Below are positions 17,880 to 27,856 of a DNA stretch of 64,000 bases, in pieces. Below the pieces are notes generated by a model. It saw only the letters and a list, made by a program, of their open reading frames with translations. It was not told where the DNA came from and searched no databases. This stretch comes from Seramator thermalis. Lineage in GTDB: Bacteria > Bacteroidota > Bacteroidia > Bacteroidales > Dysgonomonadaceae. Each line of letters starts with the position of its first letter. The first letter of the stretch is position 1. Made by a program: the position numbers and the translations under genes. The stretch spans positions 245,742 to 309,741 of the forward strand of contig NZ_RXHS01000004.1 in assembly GCF_004138125.1 (NCBI RefSeq). Reading direction: 5' to 3'.

Positions 17880-20800
17880 TTAAATAAAATCCTTCGGAAG
17901 CACACCAAATTGCTGCTGGAAACATTTTGAAAAGTACGAAGGAGAGTTAAAACCGACCATGTAACAAATTTCGTTTACTTTGAAATTGTTCTCCTTTAAC
18001 AATTGAGCCGCTTTTTTCAGCCGTTCAACGCGAATATATTCGTTGGGCGTCAAATCGAGAATGCCTTTTATTTTGCGATAGAAACTTGCCCGACTCATAT
18101 TAAACTCATCCGAAATGTCTTCCACATTAAAATCGGAATTACCAAGATTTGCCTGAACAATTCCGTGCAATTTTTGGATAAATTCTTCATCTGACTTTGT
18201 TATCGCGACCGTACTTACGCCGATAAAAGGATGTTTAAGAAACGTTTCCCGCAATTTTTCACGACTTTGTAACAGATTGGCAACTTGTGCCATCAGCACT
18301 TCGATTGAAAAGGGTTTTTCGATGTAAGCATCTGCGCCCGTTTCAAATCCCTGAACTTTAGATTGAACATTGGTTTTAGCAGTCAGCAAAATCACCGGAA
18401 TATGGCTGAAGTTGACATCCGATTTCACTTTACGTGTAAATTCAAACCCATTCATTTCAGGCATCATCACATCTGTCACAATAAGATGTACTGTATTTCC
18501 CGAAAGTACTTCTAAAGCCTGAAGACCATTTTCGGCAGTCAGAATGTTGTAAATTGGCGATAAGCATTTCGTTACGAAACCGAGCAATTCCACATCATCT
18601 TCCACAAGCAAAACAGTATAGTCCGATTTCGTAGTTTTCTCTTCCGCCGCTTTACGGCCATTCGTTTTTGCATCATGTGTTTCCGGCAGTTCTTGAGAAT
18701 CGGCTTTTGCTTCCGACATTGGAAGCGTCAAATGGAAACGATTGACTTCATCACTTTCTTCCAGCACAAGAGTGCCATTATGCAATTCGGCCAACGAACG
18801 CGACAAAGCCAATCCGATGCCGGTACCGGTCGTTGTTTTATCGGTTTGCTTATCGATATGTATAAAAGGCTTGAAAATTTCATCCTTAAAATGTGAAGGA
18901 ATAAGATCTCCATCATTTTCAACGACTAAATGAAATTCCGGTTTGCCCTCATTTTCTATTGTAAATGCCGAAAGTTTCACGTACGAATCACAATATTTCA
19001 TGGCATTATTGACCAAATTGCTCACAATTTTCAGAAATGCTTCCTTGTCGAGACGAACAAAAATTTCGTTTCGAGGCAAATCGAGTTGGAAATGAATATT
19101 TCGCCGAGTAGCCAGAGACGTAAAAAGTAAGTAAGTGTCGCGAATCAGTTGCGACACATTTTGCGTTTCGGGATTGAGGAGATAAGCCTCTGATTCGGTT
19201 TTTCTGAAATCGAGCAATTGATTGGTCAAGTTCAACAATCTGTCGGTATTTCTGCTCATGATCTGTAAATTGTCGCGAACCGTATCCGATACTTTCTCCG
19301 ACATCAAAACATAGTCGAGAGGAGCTTTTATCAGCGAAAGCGGCGTTTTAATCTCGTGAGCTACGTTCGTAAAAAAATCAATCTTCGATTGATAAAGCTC
19401 TCGCTCTTTTTGTTGCCGAAAAACAGCCATTTGTCCGCTTTGCAACCTTCGTTGACGAGCGCGCAAATAAGAAATCAACCATAACAAACAACCTACGGCA
19501 AACAAAAAATAAATAAGATATGCCCACCCGCTCAACCAAAATGGAGGAAGCACTTGAATGTCAATCGTTCGATAACTTCCGGTCGATTCAATATCGGCAG
19601 TATCATCCAACCTGATGACAAGATTATATTTTCCCGGCTTGAGATTCGAAAAAATAAGGGGTTCCGACGGATTGGCTTCAATCCATTCCTTGTTGAACCC
19701 CTGCAACTTGTAAGAAATTTTTACAGGATAAGTATTCGAAAAATCGAGTACTGCATACCGAATCGAAAAAGAATTTTGTCGATAATTCAATCGAATTTTT
19801 TTTGCATAACAAATACTTTCAGTCAGTGGCGAATCTTTGCCTAAAGGTACAGCAGGCTTGTTATTTACATACAATTCAGTAAACACAATGGACGGAATAT
19901 GTGCAGGCTCTTTAAAATCAGAGGGATTGAATCGAACAAAACCTTCAAGAGAACCAAAATAAATAGTACCATTGTCAGCCTTAAAACTCGATTTATAATT
20001 GAACTGGTTTGTCCTCAACCCATTATCAACCGTGTAAGTTCTAAAAATACCGGTTTCGGGATCAAACCGAACTAAACCTCCATTCGTAGAAAGCCAAAGT
20101 TTGTGGACATCATCTTCTACCATCTGATACACTACATTGTTGGCCAATCCATTAGAGGTATTATAGATTACGAAATCTTCCTTTTCGCGATCGAATAAAT
20201 AAAAACCTCCTCCTTCGGTTGTTATCCACAAACGTCGGCGACTATCTTCGAATACGCTGGTCAACTTGTTGAATGGTGATTTGAGAGGATCGGAGGCATT
20301 ATAAAGAAACGTTTTCCATGTATCGGTTGCCGGATCATAACGATGCAATCCTTTTCCGAACGTACAAACCCATATTTTCCCATCGGTATCTTCGAAAATA
20401 TCCTGAATGAACATTCCCTGTAAGTGTGGAATGGGCGTGAAATCGTCGGTATCATAATTGTAAATATCAAGTCCTGAAAGATTCCCGATCCAGAGTTTAC
20501 CTTGTCGATCCTTGCAGATTGCAAAAGTACTGTTGTGACTGATTGAATTGGGGGCGTCGTTGTGTGTATAAGTCGTCAGTTTTCCCGTTTTCAGATTATA
20601 TCGATTTAATCCTTTCGAAAAAGTACCTACCCATAAATAATCGCCGTCCGAATAAAGAGCATGAATATTCGTATAAATCGATTGCAAAGGCTTAGGCAAC
20701 GGCAAAAATTCGCCTCGTTGCGGGTCGAAAAGATTCAAACCATTATCTTCGGTTCCAATCCATAATTTACCATCGGGATCTTGGCAAAACTCGCGAACTC

Positions 20801-21893
20801 GACTTCCTTTCATCTTATTGACGCCCGAAAGGGGATAAAACAACTCGAAACTGTTATTTTCACTCGAATAATAATTGACTCCTCCAAAAAAAGTTCCTAC
20901 CCAAATGCCTCCATCCCTATCCTTAAAAATGGAATAAACGGCATTATCAGAAAGCGAAGTACCTATGGCATTGTCATGTCGAAGGTTTTGAACTTTTCCG
21001 GAAGGAATATCATAAATATACAATCCCGATTCGCTGGCAATCCAAAAAGTGTTCGGATCGATTCGCGCAAAACACCGTACAAATATTGGCTGACCGTATG
21101 AATCTTTCTCTACTAAAGGACGATGCGTTTTATTTACCGTATTAACGCTAAAAAAGCCTTTCGTTGAAGATGCAATAAGCAATTGATTATATTCATCGGT
21201 TTGCACTTTCCATATTTCTCCGGTTTCGTTGAACAAATTTGGATCATCTTTCAATTTAAATTCGGAAACATTGCCCGTTTTCTTATTGATTCTCAAAACC
21301 GGGAGATTATAGGGAAACACCCATATATCGCCCTCTTTGCCCGCACACAAACTAACCATTGCCATGCCATCGGGTCGTATCGGCATAGAAAAATGCGAAA
21401 GTTTTTTAGAAACAATATCGTAATGAAACACTCCCTTCTCTTCCACAGAAATCCAAATATCGCCATCGTTATCCTGAATCATATCGCTCACGATGCCGTA
21501 AATCGACTTTCCATCGGATGTTTTCAGATCGAAACGTTCAAATTTCTCCAGTCTTGGGTCGTAAATATACACTCCTTCTTCTGTTCCGACCCATATATTA
21601 TCCTGTTTGTCCTGAACGATGCGATGGAAAACATTGTCGCGCAAGTTTTCATTTGGCGAAAACCGGAAAACTTTGAACGAAGTTCCGTCAAATCGATTCA
21701 ATCCATCTTTGGTACCGAACCACATAAAGCCCTGTCGATCTTGAAAAATGCAGTGAACGGTATTTTGCGACAATCCGTTATTTATGTCGAAATGACGAAA
21801 AGAATAGCCCGAATTGGATAACGACAAACGAACACTTAGCACATTTGCAGTGAGAAAAAGAAAAACGAATATTTGCTTAAAATTCATAATCAT
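17880..21893 (-). CDS. Hybrid two-component system regulator (HTCS)
   Basis: One-protein sensor and transcription factor of 1337 residues that normally controls a Sus-type locus. Order: signal peptide (1-25), periplasmic two-component-regulator propeller repeats (about 30-690, repeated WVGT/WIGT and DGLNRFD-like units), a Y_Y_Y domain (about 695-780), a membrane helix (about 790-810), histidine kinase with His846 in VAHEIKTPL, ATPase domain with GTGIGLALS, a receiver with phospho-acceptor Asp1141 in VTDVMMPEMNG, and a C-terminal AraC-type helix-turn-helix (about 1235-1337, ending FQQQFGVLPKDFI). It lies between the GH92 gene and the first GH43. It probably binds an oligosaccharide from the target glycan and switches on the surrounding genes. 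Confidence 0.95.
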   Translation of the reverse strand: MIMNFKQIFVFLFLTANVLSVRLSLSNSGYSFRHFDINNGLSQNTVHCIFQDRQGFMWFGTKDGLNRFDGTSFKVFRFSPNENLRDNVFHRIVQDKQDNIWVGTEEGVYIYDPRLEKFERFDLKTSDGKSIYGIVSDMIQDNDGDIWISVEEKGVFHYDIVSKKLSHFSMPIRPDGMAMVSLCAGKEGDIWVFPYNLPVLRINKKTGNVSEFKLKDDPNLFNETGEIWKVQTDEYNQLLIASSTKGFFSVNTVNKTHRPLVEKDSYGQPIFVRCFARIDPNTFWIASESGLYIYDIPSGKVQNLRHDNAIGTSLSDNAVYSIFKDRDGGIWVGTFFGGVNYYSSENNSFELFYPLSGVNKMKGSRVREFCQDPDGKLWIGTEDNGLNLFDPQRGEFLPLPKPLQSIYTNIHALYSDGDYLWVGTFSKGLNRYNLKTGKLTTYTHNDAPNSISHNSTFAICKDRQGKLWIGNLSGLDIYNYDTDDFTPIPHLQGMFIQDIFEDTDGKIWVCTFGKGLHRYDPATDTWKTFLYNASDPLKSPFNKLTSVFEDSRRRLWITTEGGGFYLFDREKEDFVIYNTSNGLANNVVYQMVEDDVHKLWLSTNGGLVRFDPETGIFRTYTVDNGLRTNQFNYKSSFKADNGTIYFGSLEGFVRFNPSDFKEPAHIPSIVFTELYVNNKPAVPLGKDSPLTESICYAKKIRLNYRQNSFSIRYAVLDFSNTYPVKISYKLQGFNKEWIEANPSEPLIFSNLKPGKYNLVIRLDDTADIESTGSYRTIDIQVLPPFWLSGWAYLIYFLFAVGCLLWLISYLRARQRRLQSGQMAVFRQQKERELYQSKIDFFTNVAHEIKTPLSLIKAPLDYVLMSEKVSDTVRDNLQIMSRNTDRLLNLTNQLLDFRKTESEAYLLNPETQNVSQLIRDTYLLFTSLATRRNIHFQLDLPRNEIFVRLDKEAFLKIVSNLVNNAMKYCDSYVKLSAFTIENEGKPEFHLVVENDGDLIPSHFKDEIFKPFIHIDKQTDKTTTGTGIGLALSRSLAELHNGTLVLEESDEVNRFHLTLPMSEAKADSQELPETHDAKTNGRKAAEEKTTKSDYTVLLVEDDVELLGFVTKCLSPIYNILTAENGLQALEVLSGNTVHLIVTDVMMPEMNGFEFTRKVKSDVNFSHIPVILLTAKTNVQSKVQGFETGADAYIEKPFSIEVLMAQVANLLQSREKLRETFLKHPFIGVSTVAITKSDEEFIQKLHGIVQANLGNSDFNVEDISDEFNMSRASFYRKIKGILDLTPNEYIRVERLKKAAQLLKENNFKVNEICYMVGFNSPSYFSKCFQQQFGVLPKDFI

Positions 21894-21975
21894 CTTATTT
21901 ACCAGCTATTATCATATCTTTGCAGAAAAATTTAAGGTCGCGGTACAACAAGGCATCGGTTTTCCCATCCCATCA

Positions 21976-24255
21976 TTATTTTCGAATCGAAACCGAATAT
22001 GGCATATCTTCCGGCAAAGTACCTCGCTGAAGATTAGGCTGATTATCCATCTCAAAAACCAGATTTCCACCATTGATGATATCCCGATATCGAATATAAT
22101 TTTTTGAATACTCTTTTCCGTTAAGTTTTGCGGAACGTATATACACATTTTGCGAATTGTTATTTTCGGCTTCAATGACGAATTGTTTTCCGTTTTCCAT
22201 CGTAATGGTCGTTTTTTCGAATATCGGACTTCCAAACACATACTGATCCGTACCGGGACAAACACTGTAAAACCCCAATGCACTCAATACATACCACGAC
22301 GAAGTTTGTCCCTGATCCTCATCGCCGGGATAACCATTTTCAGTGGCATTATACAGTTTTTTCATCACCTCCCGCACTTTCTGTTGAGCTTTCCACGGAG
22401 TTCCGGCATAGTTGTAAAGATAAATCGCATGCTGAATAGGCTGATTGCCATGAGCGTATTGCCCAAGATCAGCCATCTGCATTTCGGTCATTTCGTGAAT
22501 CATGCGCCGATAGGTACCCACTCTGACTGTATTCGGAACAGAAAAAACCGAATCGAGTTTGGCCACAAATCGCTCTTTCCCTCCCAATAAATTTATCAAA
22601 CCGTTCACATCGTGAAATACCGACCAAAGATAATGCCAGGCATTGCCCTCGGTGAAAGGGCCACCCCATTCATACGGATCGAATTTGGGCGTCCATTCGC
22701 CATTCTCGTCTCGCCCACGCATGAAATCGACTTGTGGATCAAACACATTTTTGTAGTTGTGCATCTGACGGGAAAAAATATTTTGAAAGAATGCATTTCC
22801 GGTCATTTCAGCCAAACGATAGCCACAGAAATCATCGTAAGCATACTCCAATGTTTTGGCAGTAGCCTCGCCGTATTTCGGATAAGGAACATAACCTAAT
22901 GTAAAATATTCTTTCCATCCGTCACGCCCATTTGCAGGGCCCCAGGGGCCTTTGTTGGTAGCTTCGTGATAATAGGCTTTCAAAGCTTTTTCGGGATCGA
23001 ACGTATGAATGCCTTTAGCCCACGCATCCGCCAGAAGTGATATCGCATGATTGCCAATCATGCTTCCTCCTTCACCGGGAAACGACCATGACGGCAACCA
23101 TCCGCATTGGTCGTAAGCATCGAGCAGAGCTGAAACGTAACGTCCGTGCATCGTGGGATGCAACAGTGCATTTAATGGAAATTGCGCCCGAAACGTATCC
23201 CAAAATCCGGTATCGGTGTAAAGATAGCCCGAATGTATCTTACCATCATAAGGGCTGAAATAATAAGGATTTCCATTTCGATCTATTTCGTAAAACTTGC
23301 GCGAAAAAAGACTTGCACGAAAATAACAGGAATAGAACGTGGCTTTGTCAGCCTCTGAACCGCCTTCTACAAAAATACGGCTCAAATGGTCATTCCAAAT
23401 TTTCCAGGCAGCCTCTTTGGTTTCTTCTAACGAAGCAAATTGTCCGAGTTCGTTTTTCAAATTTAATTCGGCCTGCTCCGGACTAATATACGACGATGCC
23501 GTTTTTACCTGCACTTTCGCTCCGCGATCAAACTCAACCCATGCTCCCATACCTTTGCCTTCGGCATCGGTTTTGCCGGGCAGACGTTGCCCCGTATGGT
23601 TATTCCAAATTCCGAAACTGCGAATTGGACGATCGAACTCGATAACGAAATAACTTTTGAAATTCTTTTGTAGTCCACGTCCGTTATGCACATAACCGGT
23701 TATTTTATTTTCACCGGGAATAATATTTACTCCGCTCATGCCGGTGTAACCGTCCAAAACGATAAACGCACTTTTCCCTTTCGGAAATGAAAATCGAAGA
23801 TGCGCCCCTCTTTCAACCGGTGAAATTTCAGTCGTAATCCCATTATCTAAAGCCACCCTGTAATAATTGGGACGTCCTGTTTCGTTTTTGTGACTAAATT
23901 TTGCGGCACGGCTGTACTGATCGACCTGCAATTTGCCCGTAACCGGCATGAGCGAAAAAACAGCATAATCGTTCGTCCACGAACTGCATTGGTGAGCCTG
24001 CTGAAATCCTCGAATTGAATCTTTTTGATATTGATATTTCCATCCGTCTCCATTGATACCGGTTTGCGGCGTCCATGTGTGCATCGCAAATGGCAAAGCC
24101 GTTGTTGGATAAGTATTTCCTCGTGTCAATTCGAACGATGAATTTGTTCCCTGCAAGGCATTCACATAACGCACCAAATCTATTTTTTGTGCATGCACCG
24201 ATAAATTTATACCAAAAATTACAAAACCGATGATTATCCAAAATTTCTTTTTCAT
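21976..24255 (-). CDS. GH92 alpha-mannosidase family protein
   Basis: A 759-residue protein with a signal peptide (MKKKFWIIIGFVIFGINLSVHAQ). GH92 enzymes are calcium-dependent exo-alpha-mannosidases, mostly alpha-1,2. Family landmarks are the N-terminal segment RGNTYPTTALPFAMHTWTPQ, then SWSFPGEGGSMIGNHAIS, and the active-site block GYPGDEDQGQTSSWYVLSA with its acidic residues, followed by YSVCPGTDQYVFGSP. ATG 24255 is used; an ATG 33 bases upstream would put charged residues before the signal peptide. A mannosidase is unexpected beside arabinan enzymes. Either the glycan has mannose side chains or the enzyme targets another alpha-linked sugar. Confidence 0.93.
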   Translation of the reverse strand: MKKKFWIIIGFVIFGINLSVHAQKIDLVRYVNALQGTNSSFELTRGNTYPTTALPFAMHTWTPQTGINGDGWKYQYQKDSIRGFQQAHQCSSWTNDYAVFSLMPVTGKLQVDQYSRAAKFSHKNETGRPNYYRVALDNGITTEISPVERGAHLRFSFPKGKSAFIVLDGYTGMSGVNIIPGENKITGYVHNGRGLQKNFKSYFVIEFDRPIRSFGIWNNHTGQRLPGKTDAEGKGMGAWVEFDRGAKVQVKTASSYISPEQAELNLKNELGQFASLEETKEAAWKIWNDHLSRIFVEGGSEADKATFYSCYFRASLFSRKFYEIDRNGNPYYFSPYDGKIHSGYLYTDTGFWDTFRAQFPLNALLHPTMHGRYVSALLDAYDQCGWLPSWSFPGEGGSMIGNHAISLLADAWAKGIHTFDPEKALKAYYHEATNKGPWGPANGRDGWKEYFTLGYVPYPKYGEATAKTLEYAYDDFCGYRLAEMTGNAFFQNIFSRQMHNYKNVFDPQVDFMRGRDENGEWTPKFDPYEWGGPFTEGNAWHYLWSVFHDVNGLINLLGGKERFVAKLDSVFSVPNTVRVGTYRRMIHEMTEMQMADLGQYAHGNQPIQHAIYLYNYAGTPWKAQQKVREVMKKLYNATENGYPGDEDQGQTSSWYVLSALGFYSVCPGTDQYVFGSPIFEKTTITMENGKQFVIEAENNNSQNVYIRSAKLNGKEYSKNYIRYRDIINGGNLVFEMDNQPNLQRGTLPEDMPYSVSIRK

Positions 24256-24311
24256 TTCGTGATATATTTTTCTTTTCTTACTTAGCATTTCGAGTCATCC
24301 TTTTTCTCACC

Positions 24312-26366
24312 TTATTTTTCGTAAACGGGGAATGCCGATATGCGCAATCGGGCTGCACCCATAGGAATAAGCATGATGTCTTCGGCGTCAGATGCAAATT
24401 TACGATTTTCAGGAATTGGCAATTCACCCGTTAATCCATACTGATCGATTTGCCATGTCAATAATTTCTTCCCGCGCGCTTTGATTTCTATCGGCGCATC
24501 GTCCACCGTAAATGGATAATTATTCGAAGGCCATTTTTTCTTCACAACTTCAAAATTTTTCTCCAACGGCTGAGTTTCATCTATCACAAGAGCATAATTC
24601 CAATCACTGCCGGGATAAATTTCGTAGGAGGGCCATTTGGCCGCATCGGCATTTTTTTGCCATTTCGAGTCGCCAATCGCAGTTTCGGTACTGCTCACCT
24701 GTTTGTAATTTTCCTTGATTTTCAACGAAAACGTCAATGGCCCGTAATGGATGCTTCGACTATTTTGATTGACAGTCCAAACCGATTGAGTCAATTTCAT
24801 GGGAATTTCGAGCACAACCCGATCACCTTTTTTCCATTCTCTTTCCAAACAAAGATATTTTCCGGGTAGTAATTTCACTGCTATTGATTTTCCATTAACG
24901 CTTACAGTGGGATTTTCCGTCCACATCGGGATTCGGATATAAAAAGGAAACGAGACTTTTTCGGAAGGATTAATGGTAAAACATATCGATTCCTCGAAAG
25001 GATAATTTGAATCTTCCACAATCTCTACCGATTTTCCATCCGAAACTTTTGCCGAAGCCGTGCAAGCTCCAAAAATGGCTGCTGCTATTCCGTTATCGGA
25101 AGTTGCCATGACGAGATGTTCGATATAATAAGGCCAACCCTGTCCATGATTGTGCTGACAGCAACGGCTGCTGAAAGGATTCATTGCCAGAAACGGACCA
25201 TTATTATCAATTCCCGGATGATGATTTTTTGAATCGCTAATCGATTGATTGGGGGAAGTGATATAGCGAAGCGATTTCATGTCGGGCATCATCGATGCAG
25301 GGAACGAATTGAATGCCACATTCTCGCAATGCTCTGCCCAGAAAGGGTCGCCGGTCATCATAAGCAACAACTCGTCGGACGCCATCTGCTCCACGAATCC
25401 GCAGGTTTCCGTTCCCTGACGCGGATCGATATATCCCATTCGGGCATTTTCGTCGGCCCCGAACATTCCTCCGGGAACCTGACCAAAAGTGTTACGGATG
25501 AGACGAAAATCATTGTAAGTTGCAATCAGACTTGACGAATCTTTTGAAAGCATGTAATAGCTCGCCGGTTCGCGAAAACATTGAGCAATGTTCACATTAT
25601 GCCAGTTAGGCAATGAGGAACGTTGCTGCCAATTTGCCGTGTTTCGATGTGTTTTTTCGGCCAGCTCCAACAAAAACTTGTCGCCCGTAATATTGTAAAG
25701 CCAGTAAACGCTAAGCAAATTGTCTCCACCCCTGCTGTTTTCCCAATAATCTTTCAGAAAACGATCGTCCGGCAAATTGAGTTGCCATTTAAAATATTTT
25801 GTCATCAAATCGATTACACGCCGGTCACCGGAATATTCGTAATACGATTGCAAGCACCTAAGCATAATCATGTTACCCCACAAATCGGGTTTCCCGTTTT
25901 TCTCGATCCACGGGCCGAAATAACCGTCGGGACGTTGACTTTTGAAAACCGCTTCTATCCACGTTTTAGCTTCATCGATCATTTTTTCGTCACCCAGAAT
26001 ATAAGCCATATCGCCATAACCTTTCAGCCAATAAGGAACTTCTTCCCATCCATAATCGTTGCCTGTGCCCAGCCAGGCATTGTTTTTCTTGTCGAGCCAA
26101 GCGCTTATTTCGCTCAAATGACCGTTTAATCCGTCTTTTTGTCGGTTCAATACTTCCGAAAGCCATCCCCGTGGTCGAACACTTCCAACCGGAAGTTTGA
26201 TGAAATTCATCGGGAGCAATGGTGTACGATTTTGGATATAATTTTTCGCTACGGATTGTGTATTGGGTCTACTCACAACAGTTGCGCGGATATTGTCGGC
26301 CGAAAATGCGAAAGAAATACTTGTGGCAATACAAAGAAATAGTAGAAATGGCAATAGATGTTTCAT
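24312..26366 (-). CDS. GH127 beta-L-arabinofuranosidase family protein
   Basis: Protein of 684 residues with a signal peptide (MKHLLPFLLFLCIATSISFAFS). GH127 (formerly DUF1680) enzymes remove beta-L-arabinofuranose using a zinc-bound cysteine nucleophile. The full zinc set can be seen: Glu320 and Cys322 in TETCGF, then Cys402 and Cys403 in SRCCQHN. Their spacing fits the bifidobacterial enzyme HypBA1 (Glu338, Cys340, Cys417, Cys418), which makes Cys402 the predicted nucleophile. N-terminal landmarks are GSVRPRGWL and DYGWEEVPYWLKGYGD. The substrate may be arabinan side chains or hydroxyproline-linked arabinosides. It is the clearest indicator of arabinose chemistry in this locus. Confidence 0.93.
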   Translation of the reverse strand: MKHLLPFLLFLCIATSISFAFSADNIRATVVSRPNTQSVAKNYIQNRTPLLPMNFIKLPVGSVRPRGWLSEVLNRQKDGLNGHLSEISAWLDKKNNAWLGTGNDYGWEEVPYWLKGYGDMAYILGDEKMIDEAKTWIEAVFKSQRPDGYFGPWIEKNGKPDLWGNMIMLRCLQSYYEYSGDRRVIDLMTKYFKWQLNLPDDRFLKDYWENSRGGDNLLSVYWLYNITGDKFLLELAEKTHRNTANWQQRSSLPNWHNVNIAQCFREPASYYMLSKDSSSLIATYNDFRLIRNTFGQVPGGMFGADENARMGYIDPRQGTETCGFVEQMASDELLLMMTGDPFWAEHCENVAFNSFPASMMPDMKSLRYITSPNQSISDSKNHHPGIDNNGPFLAMNPFSSRCCQHNHGQGWPYYIEHLVMATSDNGIAAAIFGACTASAKVSDGKSVEIVEDSNYPFEESICFTINPSEKVSFPFYIRIPMWTENPTVSVNGKSIAVKLLPGKYLCLEREWKKGDRVVLEIPMKLTQSVWTVNQNSRSIHYGPLTFSLKIKENYKQVSSTETAIGDSKWQKNADAAKWPSYEIYPGSDWNYALVIDETQPLEKNFEVVKKKWPSNNYPFTVDDAPIEIKARGKKLLTWQIDQYGLTGELPIPENRKFASDAEDIMLIPMGAARLRISAFPVYEK

Positions 26367-26522
26367 TGTTTATAGTTTTTTTTAAAGTAGATAGAATGAA
26401 ATCGAAACGTGTGTCCCTTATCAAACGATATACCCACGAAACGATTGGTAACCGCTTCGTGAGCATATCTTCTTTTACCCTGAAAATTCAATTTAAGCGA
26501 ATAATGAAAACAATTCGTTATT

Positions 26523-26861
26523 TTATTTCGAAGATTGGGATTGGAGTTTCTGCTCCAATACCTTCATGAAATATCCCCCAACCACCGAACGAGCCTTAAA
26601 TCCGACTCTGCGAGCATCGGTCGTTTCATACCAATCGCTCATCGGAACTCTGCTCGGAGTTTCATCAGCATATTTGTATACCAAATCGGCAATGGCATGA
26701 AAATCGTCGTCGTTTTCAGCCAAAGTCGAAGTCCATATTATCCAATCCGACTTCGAATAGGTCTTGCGATTGTCAAGCGGAAGTCCGTAGGTATTCTGTT
26801 TGGTAAGATAATAGGCTATTTCCTTCTTCGCAATATTCGGATCAAAGATAATTAAATCCAT
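26523..26861 (-). pseudogene. 3'-terminal remnant of a DUF4965/glutaminase-A-type gene
   Basis: A frame of 112 residues reads like only the C-terminal tail of the long (about 800-residue) DUF4965/DUF1793 proteins found in Bacteroidetes loci. Segments YYLTKQNTYGLPLDNRKTY, KSDWIIWTSTLA, RVPMSDWYETTDAR and ARSVVGGYFMKVL are typical of that tail. No signal peptide and none of the upstream domains are present before it; 36 bases upstream lies the stop of the next gene. I read it as a truncated gene left by a deletion. A stand-alone small protein is unlikely but cannot be excluded. Confidence 0.7.
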
Positions 26862-26896
26862 AAATCCTCCGACGCATTGATTAATAAAAATGAGAA

Positions 26897-27856
26897 TTAT
26901 TGAACTACATCTAAAACCGGTGTCAAATAATTGGGATCAATATAAAATTTGTCCATTCCATTTACCTGCTTGAAACCTGCATTGCTGATATACATGTTTC
27001 GGGGATGAATGGCGTTTATATCGTGATGGGCATGAAACACAATCCGCAAGTTGCCATCCTTGTCCCAGAAAAGGGAATTATGACCAACACCTACCAAATT
27101 TCCTGGCTTCTGCAACAAAGGGTTATCGGGATACTTGGTCCATTCACCCATGATATTTGTTGCAGTGGCACAACCCACGCCATAAAAAGGACTTTCATAA
27201 CTATTGGCCGAATAGGTCATGTAATATATGCCATTGTGCTTAATGACAAACGGCCCTTCATTGACTCTTGGCCAAACCTCTTCCCACGGTTGTGAAACAC
27301 TGATACAGTGATGCATGGTTTCTTTTTTAAAGGTCATGAGGTCATTCTCCAACTCACCAACCCAAACATTGTTCCCATCATTAAAACGGACAAAAAACAA
27401 ATAGGCTTTTCCGTTGTCATCAATAAACAACGAATTGTCGATAGCTTTCTCTTCTTCGAGCATGGGCTTTTGTTCCACCTGCCGGAACGGTCCCAAAGGC
27501 GAATCGGAAACTGCGACACAGATGTGTTCTTCAGCCGAATAGTACATGTAAAATTTCCCATTTACGGAATACACTTCCGGTGCCCAAAACCATTTTTCGC
27601 CATACGAATCATCCTTGTAAAGTGCAAGTCCACTAGGAGTATTTGCAGTTCGTTTCCAGGTTTTGAGGTCAGATGACGTCATCACTTCAATGCCCTTGTC
27701 TGCTCCTGTTCCGTATGCATAATACATTCCATCGTAAAGCAGAATGTATGGATCAGCTAATGGCACCAAAATTTGTTTTGTTTCCTGATCATCAATTTTC
27801 CCATTTCCACAGGACAGAAAAGCCAGACTCACTAATATAAGATATTTTAACCGCAT
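26897..27856 (-). CDS. GH43 lipoprotein, second of two close paralogues
   Basis: Lipoprotein of 319 residues (lipobox FLSC, Cys16) in glycoside hydrolase family 43. Propeller residues: base in LADPYILL, modulator in AIDNSLF, general acid in VNEGPFVIKHNG with the normal Glu-Gly-Pro. It is very similar to the GH43 protein at 16754-17707, which points to a duplication within this locus. The signal types differ: this copy is a lipoprotein and the other is not, so the two may work in different compartments. The start codon overlaps the last base of the susD stop codon, indicating co-transcription with SusC/SusD. Confidence 0.9.
   Translation of the reverse strand: MRLKYLILVSLAFLSCGNGKIDDQETKQILVPLADPYILLYDGMYYAYGTGADKGIEVMTSSDLKTWKRTANTPSGLALYKDDSYGEKWFWAPEVYSVNGKFYMYYSAEEHICVAVSDSPLGPFRQVEQKPMLEEEKAIDNSLFIDDNGKAYLFFVRFNDGNNVWVGELENDLMTFKKETMHHCISVSQPWEEVWPRVNEGPFVIKHNGIYYMTYSANSYESPFYGVGCATATNIMGEWTKYPDNPLLQKPGNLVGVGHNSLFWDKDGNLRIVFHAHHDINAIHPRNMYISNAGFKQVNGMDKFYIDPNYLTPVLDVVQ

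Noticed and set aside
26433..26460. Terminator between the DUF4965 remnant and GH127
   Set aside because: CACGAA and TTCGTG arms pair, but no T tract follows on the minus strand.
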